From: Anaerolineales bacterium
GTDB lineage: Bacteria > Chloroflexota > Anaerolineae > 4572-78 > J111
DNA: 64,000 nt
Assembly (NCBI GenBank): GCA_015075185.1
Contig: JABTUW010000002.1
Span: 1,054,001 to 1,118,000, forward strand
Reading direction: 5' to 3'
Shown: positions 58,975 through 64,000 of the stretch, in pieces
How the letters are laid out: each line of letters begins with the position of its first letter
Position numbering within the stretch: position 1 is the first letter of the stretch
Notes under the pieces: model-generated
The model's database searches: none
Told to the model about the DNA's origin: nothing
The model's input: the letters and a program-made list of their open reading frames with translations, nothing else
Position numbers and translations under genes: made by a program

Positions 58975-59009
58975 ATCAGTTTTTACATTTTATTTTGGAG
59001 AACGTATCA

Positions 59010-59810
59010 ATGGTTAATCAGTCTGAAATTACTATGCAATCGAATTCAAAGACTCTGCTTGATGTGTTAATGATCGGTTTGGGGATATTTGGCGGGGGCG
59101 TCCTGGCCCTGCTTACGCTCTGGCTCTGGCTGGATTATCGCAGCGACCCGGCTTACAGCCTCCTGTCAAGCTTGAGTGCGGCCATGGCGAGCCTGCTGCC
59201 GGCTTCCTGGCGAGCTTTGCTGGGCGCTGAAACCCGGATGATGGGGCTGCCCCTCAGCAGCGACACCAAAGCGTACTGGTATATGGCCCGCGCTGGCGGT
59301 ATTGTTGGTTATGGGCTGTTGTGGCTCTCAGTGGTTTGGGGGCTGGTGCTGAGTACTAAAATCACGGAGGGCTTAGTGCCCGCGCCGATTGCCTATGGCT
59401 TGCATGAGTACCTCTCGCTTGGGACTGTTCTTTTTGCCACCGGGCACGCGCTGGTGTTATTGGGGGATCGTTATATCGGCTTCAATATTTTCCATCTCAC
59501 TCTCCCTTTTATTGCCCCGTATAAACCCGTCTGGACCGGCCTGGGTACGATTGGTCTGTATCTAAGCGCTATCTTAACGGGCAGTTTTTATCTGCGCAAA
59601 CAGATTGGCCAAAAGATTTGGCGAACCTTGCATTACCTTACTTTTGGAACCTATTTGCTGGTCTTGGCCCATGGGATAATGGCCGGCAGTGATAGCAGCC
59701 TGGGCATAATGGGCTTGATCTATTTTAGTACCGGCTTGAGTGTGCTCTTCCTGATCTATTACCGGCTCTTTACCCTCAAAGCTAAAGAAGCCAGAGTCGC
59801 AAAGCGGTAG
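59010..59810 (+). CDS. Ferric-reductase-like transmembrane protein (haem b, six helices)
   Basis: 266 residues with six to seven hydrophobic helices. Paired histidines suit two b-haems: LHEYLSLGTVLFATGHALVL and WRTLHYLTFGTYLLVLAHGI, the pattern of the ferric-reductase-like domain (MsrQ, NOX, FRE). There is no cytoplasmic FAD/NAD domain, so electrons would come from another source or a quinol. TGGAGAAC sets the start. It is the last gene of the operon, before a terminator. Confidence 0.85.
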   Translation: MVNQSEITMQSNSKTLLDVLMIGLGIFGGGVLALLTLWLWLDYRSDPAYSLLSSLSAAMASLLPASWRALLGAETRMMGLPLSSDTKAYWYMARAGGIVGYGLLWLSVVWGLVLSTKITEGLVPAPIAYGLHEYLSLGTVLFATGHALVLLGDRYIGFNIFHLTLPFIAPYKPVWTGLGTIGLYLSAILTGSFYLRKQIGQKIWRTLHYLTFGTYLLVLAHGIMAGSDSSLGIMGLIYFSTGLSVLFLIYYRLFTLKAKEARVAKR

Positions 59811-59851
59811 TTTCTGGCTGTGTCTGGCAGATTAACCAATAGTTGAATAAC

Positions 59852-59889
59852 CTGAGGACGCGGCAGGCCGCGTCCTCAGCTTTATTTTT
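59852..59889 (+). terminator. Rho-independent terminator of the redox operon
   Basis: CTGAGGACGCGG and CCGCGTCCTCAG form a perfect 12-bp stem with a 4-base loop, followed by CTTTATTTTTC. Confidence 0.88.
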
Positions 59890-60037
59890 CACATCCCCTC
59901 CTTTGACAGACGATGCATTTCAGAAAAGCCACTCTTGTGTTCGCGAAGAAAAGGAAAATTGAATATAATTAGTTCGATGACTGCACAAACGGCGGTGATC
60001 AAGCCGTCGCCGCTATTAACCTCGTCCGGCTTGTCCG

Positions 60038-61849
60038 ATGACCAAAACGGAGGCCACTATCACACCTGAAAACAAAGAGTCCCTCCAACCGAACACATTC
60101 CCGTTAGATTGGCTTGTCTCTAATTTACGCTGGATTTGGCTGTTGCTCATGGTCTTATTTGTCATGGGCGAGAATTTGCTCAGTAGTGAGCCTTCCCCCA
60201 ATTTTACCCGGCTCCTCATTCTGGTAGGGGTAGGAGCGGTGCTGAACGCCAGCTATGCTGGCCTGTTATGGGCCAAATTCTTTCCCAACTGGCTGGCTAT
60301 TATCGCTGCTATCCTGGATGCCGTTTTGGCCATCGGTTTGATGGTGATGTTGCCCCAGCGCGCCCAGTTGTTATTACCGATCATGCTCGTGCCGGTGATG
60401 CTGGCCGGTCTACGCTGGAACGGCGAGGCGGGCCTGTTAATGGCTTTACCCATTGCCTTAAGTTACGGTGTGCCGTTGGTGCCGCTGCTCAGTGATAATA
60501 TTGATCGGGTTAGAGTGGTTAACACCCTGCTAACAGCCGCCGCCAATGCCATTGTCCTGTTTATTGCCGGCGGATTGCCCGGTCCTTTTTTGCGCATGCA
60601 CCTTGATCTGGCGGCCCAGGCCAACGAAACCGAGATTAAAAGCCTGCATATCGCTAATGAGCGGGGCAAACTTATCTCGGAAATGGCGCTGACCCTCGGC
60701 TCGACTCTCAATTATCGCAAGGTCTTGCGGACCATGATTGACCTGGCCTTTTCGGCTATGGCTGAGGTGGGTACCAAAGATGAGTCGACGATTGCCATGG
60801 TGCTGCTCTTTGAGGGGGATAGCGAAAATGGGGCTGAGCGGCTGACCGTTGCCGCCGGCCGCAACATCGGCCGCGCCGACGAAGGCCGGCGCGTGAGCAG
60901 CGAAGAAGGGGTGATTGGCCGGACGATTCGCACGGCTGAAGCTACCGTCACCAACAATGCTCAGAAGGACCGGGTATTGACCACCTTTGCTTCTACTCCC
61001 GGCTGCCGGTCGGCTATCTGCGCGCCGCTGCGGGCAGGTCTCAATACTTATGGAGTGGTCCTTTTTTGCAGCACCGAACCCAATTTCTATAACGAAGAAC
61101 ACAAACAACTCTTGACCACCTTCTGCAGCCAGGCCATCATTACCCTGCAAAACGCCCAGCTTTTTGAAGACCTGCAGCGTGAGCAGCAGAAGATTCTGGA
61201 AAAAGAAGCTGAAGCCCGGCGGAAATTGGCCCGCGATCTGCATGACGGCCCCACCCAATCCATTGCGGCTATTGCTATGCGGCTCAACTTTATCAAGATG
61301 GTGCTGCAAAAAGAGGATGTGTCCAAAGCCTACGAAGAGATTGTCAAGGTTGAGGAAATTGCCCAGCGGACCACTCAAGAGATCAGAACGATGCTCTTTG
61401 CCATGCGCCCGGTGATTCTGGAAACGCAGGGCATACTGCCGGCCCTGCTGCAATACGCCGACCGGTTAAACGCCACCGAATCCTTTAAGGTCAGCGTCAC
61501 TAATCGCGGTTACAACGGCCAACTCAACAGTGAAGCTGAAGGTGTTGTCTTTGCGATTGTCGAAGAAGCGGTCGGCAACGCCAAAAAACATGCCCAGGCC
61601 ACCGAGATCAGGATTAATTTGATCAGCGGCAAAAATAACCTGATTGTCGAAGTTAAAGACAACGGCGTGGGTTTTGATGTCGAACAAACCAAGTCAACCT
61701 ATGACCAGCGCACCAGCTTGGGCTTGATTAACCTGGAAGAGCGGACACAGCTTATCGGTGGGGTTTGTACCATTGAGTCAGCACGGGGACGCGGCACGAC
61801 TGTCCGGGTTGAAATACCCTACACGGCTGCTATTGAAACAACGTCATGA
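60038..61849 (+). CDS. NarL-type sensor histidine kinase with GAF domain
   Basis: 603 residues: five to six membrane helices (about 25-190), a GAF domain (about 220-375; DRVLTTFASTPGCRSAICAP), a HisKA_3 domain with H402 (RKLARDLHDGPTQSIAAIAM) and an HATPase domain (FAIVEEAVGNAKKHAQATEI; EVKDNGVGFDV). HisKA_3 kinases pair with NarL/LuxR regulators, but none is adjacent. No ribosome-binding site is evident before the ATG; a small overlapping frame starts at 59977 just after a TATAAT (59964-59969). Its stop overlaps the next start (ATGA). Confidence 0.88.
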   Translation: MTKTEATITPENKESLQPNTFPLDWLVSNLRWIWLLLMVLFVMGENLLSSEPSPNFTRLLILVGVGAVLNASYAGLLWAKFFPNWLAIIAAILDAVLAIGLMVMLPQRAQLLLPIMLVPVMLAGLRWNGEAGLLMALPIALSYGVPLVPLLSDNIDRVRVVNTLLTAAANAIVLFIAGGLPGPFLRMHLDLAAQANETEIKSLHIANERGKLISEMALTLGSTLNYRKVLRTMIDLAFSAMAEVGTKDESTIAMVLLFEGDSENGAERLTVAAGRNIGRADEGRRVSSEEGVIGRTIRTAEATVTNNAQKDRVLTTFASTPGCRSAICAPLRAGLNTYGVVLFCSTEPNFYNEEHKQLLTTFCSQAIITLQNAQLFEDLQREQQKILEKEAEARRKLARDLHDGPTQSIAAIAMRLNFIKMVLQKEDVSKAYEEIVKVEEIAQRTTQEIRTMLFAMRPVILETQGILPALLQYADRLNATESFKVSVTNRGYNGQLNSEAEGVVFAIVEEAVGNAKKHAQATEIRINLISGKNNLIVEVKDNGVGFDVEQTKSTYDQRTSLGLINLEERTQLIGGVCTIESARGRGTTVRVEIPYTAAIETTS

Positions 61850-62595
61850 GCGAACAGGGACAATTAATCGCCTGGGCAGTCTTGTCCTTGGCGCTGCCGG
61901 TAGGCTGGGCCTGGCGGCAAAGCCGGCTGGCCAAAGCCGGAACTGAGCCGGGTCTGGCCGAGCAGTGGTTGAATTCCGCTGCTCGATTTTTTTATGAGGT
62001 AGGCTTGCCTTACCTGGCGCTAATCAGCGGGGCGGTGGCGCCTCGATTTCTAGGTTTAAAGGGCCTGGAAAACCTGGCCGCACTTCCCTGGGGTGGTGAT
62101 GTTGCCACTTGGTTCATTGATTTGCAAAAGGCAGCGGCGCTCATCCTGGTAGAATGTCTGGCCGATGGTGGAGTTGTGATCAAGGCGGGCCTGGCAGCGT
62201 TGCTGCTTCTGGCCGGCATCCGGCTGGGGCTGGCCCGGCTTAGCCTGAAACTACCCGTTTCGACCCCCTCCATGGGGGAGATCGTTTTCGAAGGCTTGCA
62301 TTGGGCCTTTTATCGGGCAATGTTTTGGACCATGACCGGTGATTTATATCTGGGCGTCGTCTGGGGGACTGTTTGGGCTTTATTAGAATGGACGCTTATG
62401 GCCTGGGTGCAGCCAGATGGGCCGCTACAAAAGCCACAACTGTTAATGAAGGCAATGATTTTAATAGTAACCTCTACCCTCTTCTTCTACGTCCCCAATC
62501 TATGGCTCCTCTGGCCGATGCAAGGGATGATGATAGTCCTGCTGGCCCTTCCTCACCGGGCCGATCCTGAATTTAGAAAACAGGTTTCCGTCTGA
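61846..62595 (+). CDS. Polytopic membrane protein of unknown function
   Basis: 249 residues with about five to six hydrophobic segments (LIAWAVLSLALPVGWAW; IKAGLAALLLLAGIRLGLA; LLMKAMILIVTSTLFFYVP). It starts within the stop of the kinase gene (4-base overlap), so the two are translationally coupled and it may be an accessory sensor or partner. The pattern ending LYLGVVWGTVWALLEWTLMA recalls CPBP-like or other prokaryotic membrane proteins, but no catalytic motif is seen. Confidence 0.6.
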   Translation: MSEQGQLIAWAVLSLALPVGWAWRQSRLAKAGTEPGLAEQWLNSAARFFYEVGLPYLALISGAVAPRFLGLKGLENLAALPWGGDVATWFIDLQKAAALILVECLADGGVVIKAGLAALLLLAGIRLGLARLSLKLPVSTPSMGEIVFEGLHWAFYRAMFWTMTGDLYLGVVWGTVWALLEWTLMAWVQPDGPLQKPQLLMKAMILIVTSTLFFYVPNLWLLWPMQGMMIVLLALPHRADPEFRKQVSV

Positions 62596-62629
62596 GAGAG
62601 GGAACAAAAAAATTTAAGGGAGAGAATTT

Positions 62630-64000
62630 ATGGAATTAACCCGCGCCAGCGGCATTTTATTACACCCAACGTCCTTCCCCGGCCCGCATGGCATTGGCGA
62701 TTTGGGGCAGGCCGCATTTGATTTCGTTGATTTTTTGGTCGAGGCCAAACAAGCGTTGTGGCAGGTGCTGCCGCTGGGACCAACCGGTTACGGCGACTCG
62801 CCTTATGCCTCATTTTCCTCCTTTGCCGGGAATCCGCTGCTCATCAACCTGGATAAGCTGCTTGAGGCCGGCGATTTGAGCGGGGATGATCTGGCGGATA
62901 CGCCTGCTTTCCCCATTGACCAGATTGACTTTGGCTGGGTCATCCACTGGAAAGTTCCGCTGCTGGAAAAAGCGGCTCGAAACTTTTTGGCCGGGACCAG
63001 CGCCGAGCGCCAAGCCGATTTTGAGGTGTTCTGCGCCGAGCAGGCCGGCTGGCTGGACGATTTTGCCCTGTTCATGGCGGTCAAAGATTATTTCGATCAG
63101 CGGGCTAAGGCTGAAGATGTTTTTGGGGCGATGTGGAGCAACTACTGGGATAAGGATATTGCTCTCCGCCGCCCCGCTGCCCTCAAACGCTGGCGGCAGG
63201 AACAGGCGGAGGCGATTGCCGTTAAAAAAGTGCTGCAATACTACTCCTTCCAGCAGTGGGGGGCAGTCAAGCGTTACGCCAACGAGCGTAACATCCAGAT
63301 TATTGGCGACATCCCCATCTTTGTTGCTCCGGACAGCGTGGATGTCTGGGCCAACCGGGAGCTTTTCTTTCTGGATAAAGAAGGTCAACCGACCGCCGTC
63401 GCCGGGGTTCCGCCCGACTACTTCAGCCCGACCGGCCAATTGTGGGGCAATCCGCTTTACAACTGGGAAAAAATGGCCGCCCAGAATTACCGCTGGTGGA
63501 TCGAGCGCATCAGGGCCACCCTGCGCCTGGTTGATATTATCCGGATTGACCATTTCCGGGGATTTGAAGCCTATTGGCGAGTGCCCTACGGCGAAGAAAC
63601 GGCAATCAACGGTAAGTGGATCAAAGCGCCGGGGATGGAGTTGTTTGAAACGGTCGAAAAAGAGCTGGGCACATTGCCCATCCTGGCCGAAGATTTGGGC
63701 GTCATCACCCCGGAGGTCGAGGCCCTGCGCGATCATTTCAAATTCCCCGGCATGAAGATCCTGCAATTTGCCTTTGACAGCAAAGAGGCCGGCGGCCTCG
63801 ACGCGACCAACAAGTTTCTGCCCCACAATCATGGGCGCAACGCGGTGGTCTACACCGGCACCCACGATAACGACACGACCAGGGGCTGGTATCGCGAGCG
63901 AACCCCCGAAGAAAAGGATTTGATCCGGCGTTACCTGGCCCGGCCCGACGACGACATCGTCTGGGATTTCATCCGGCTGGCGCTGGCCTCGGTAGCCCGG
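62630..64000 (+). CDS. malQ: 4-alpha-glucanotransferase (amylomaltase), 3' end beyond the window
   Basis: 457 codons are present without a stop. GH77 signatures: ILLHPTSFPGPHGIGDLG, GPTGYGDSPYASFSSFAGNP, the nucleophile D307 in IRIDHFRGF, the acid/base E354 in ILAEDLG and D413 in GTHDNDTTRGW. MalQ transfers alpha-1,4-glucan chains during maltodextrin and glycogen metabolism. AAGGGAGAG precedes the ATG. Roughly 40 to 60 residues are probably missing at the C-terminus. Confidence 0.95.
   Translation, partial: MELTRASGILLHPTSFPGPHGIGDLGQAAFDFVDFLVEAKQALWQVLPLGPTGYGDSPYASFSSFAGNPLLINLDKLLEAGDLSGDDLADTPAFPIDQIDFGWVIHWKVPLLEKAARNFLAGTSAERQADFEVFCAEQAGWLDDFALFMAVKDYFDQRAKAEDVFGAMWSNYWDKDIALRRPAALKRWRQEQAEAIAVKKVLQYYSFQQWGAVKRYANERNIQIIGDIPIFVAPDSVDVWANRELFFLDKEGQPTAVAGVPPDYFSPTGQLWGNPLYNWEKMAAQNYRWWIERIRATLRLVDIIRIDHFRGFEAYWRVPYGEETAINGKWIKAPGMELFETVEKELGTLPILAEDLGVITPEVEALRDHFKFPGMKILQFAFDSKEAGGLDATNKFLPHNHGRNAVVYTGTHDNDTTRGWYRERTPEEKDLIRRYLARPDDDIVWDFIRLALASVAR

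Overview
The window looks like a chromosomal contig of an uncultured, GC-rich, free-living bacterium, most likely Chloroflexota (Anaerolineae or Caldilineae side). This is inferred from gene content: STAND-type ATPases fused to TolB/WD40 propellers, a DUF2723 glycosyltransferase, a PrsW-family protease, a DHA2 MFS pump, Fhs paired with a cyclodeaminase, Pro/Thr-rich exported proteins with PTPTP linkers, many hybrid histidine kinases, and intergenic palindromic and heptamer repeats. No rRNA, tRNA, CRISPR array or phage module was seen. The taxonomic call is an inference and needs a marker-gene check.

Layout. 1-15.0 kb is a catabolic region: a minus-strand operon (class III aminotransferase, NDP-forming acyl-CoA synthetase, start of an acyl-CoA dehydrogenase) with a divergent Lrp/AsnC regulator; a Rieske oxygenase divergent from an IclR regulator; an SGNH-like protein; a GcvT-like folate enzyme; and two PYROXD2/CrtI-like FAD oxidoreductases. 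The two oxidoreductase genes are separated by an accessory patch holding a DUF2283-like gene, a lone PD-(D/E)XK nuclease and a TumE-like toxin/antitoxin-like pair. 15.1-17.2 kb is a grpE-dnaJ-cbpM-like chaperone operon. 17.4-22.6 kb holds an MFS pump, a PIG-L deacetylase, a HipA-like kinase with DUF3037, and an S41 protease whose expected catalytic lysine is a threonine. 22.6-27.2 kb is a tandem pair of STAND-like ATPases, the second with a transmembrane helix and an outside beta-propeller. 27.4-34.5 kb holds two GT-C glycosyltransferases around a FecR-domain protein, then a histidine kinase. 34.7-37.9 kb is an AT-rich type II restriction-modification island beside an IS630-like remnant. 38.1-45.0 kb holds a Rieske-tailed protein, a large histidine kinase, and LCP, GT4 and VanZ surface-glycan genes. 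45.1-51.7 kb runs leftward: scpA, a TolB-like protein, rsmD, prsW-like, fhs and fchA.

52.4-59.9 kb is the most distinctive block: an OmpR-type response regulator and kinase, followed by exported coiled-coil proteins (one with an Asp/His tail), a Pro/Gly-rich lipoprotein-like protein, a haem-binding-domain protein, ApbE, a second Pro/Gly-rich protein and a six-helix ferric-reductase-like membrane protein. Three TTCAT-like boxes at exact 11-bp spacing occur upstream of both the regulator and the first exported gene, so the two-component system probably controls itself and this redox locus. The window ends with a NarL-type histidine kinase, a membrane protein and a truncated malQ.

Overlying everything are several families of small repeats: heptamer-based imperfect hairpins, some lying inside open reading frames; nested cloverleaf-like palindromes; and a 128-bp MITE-like element present twice.
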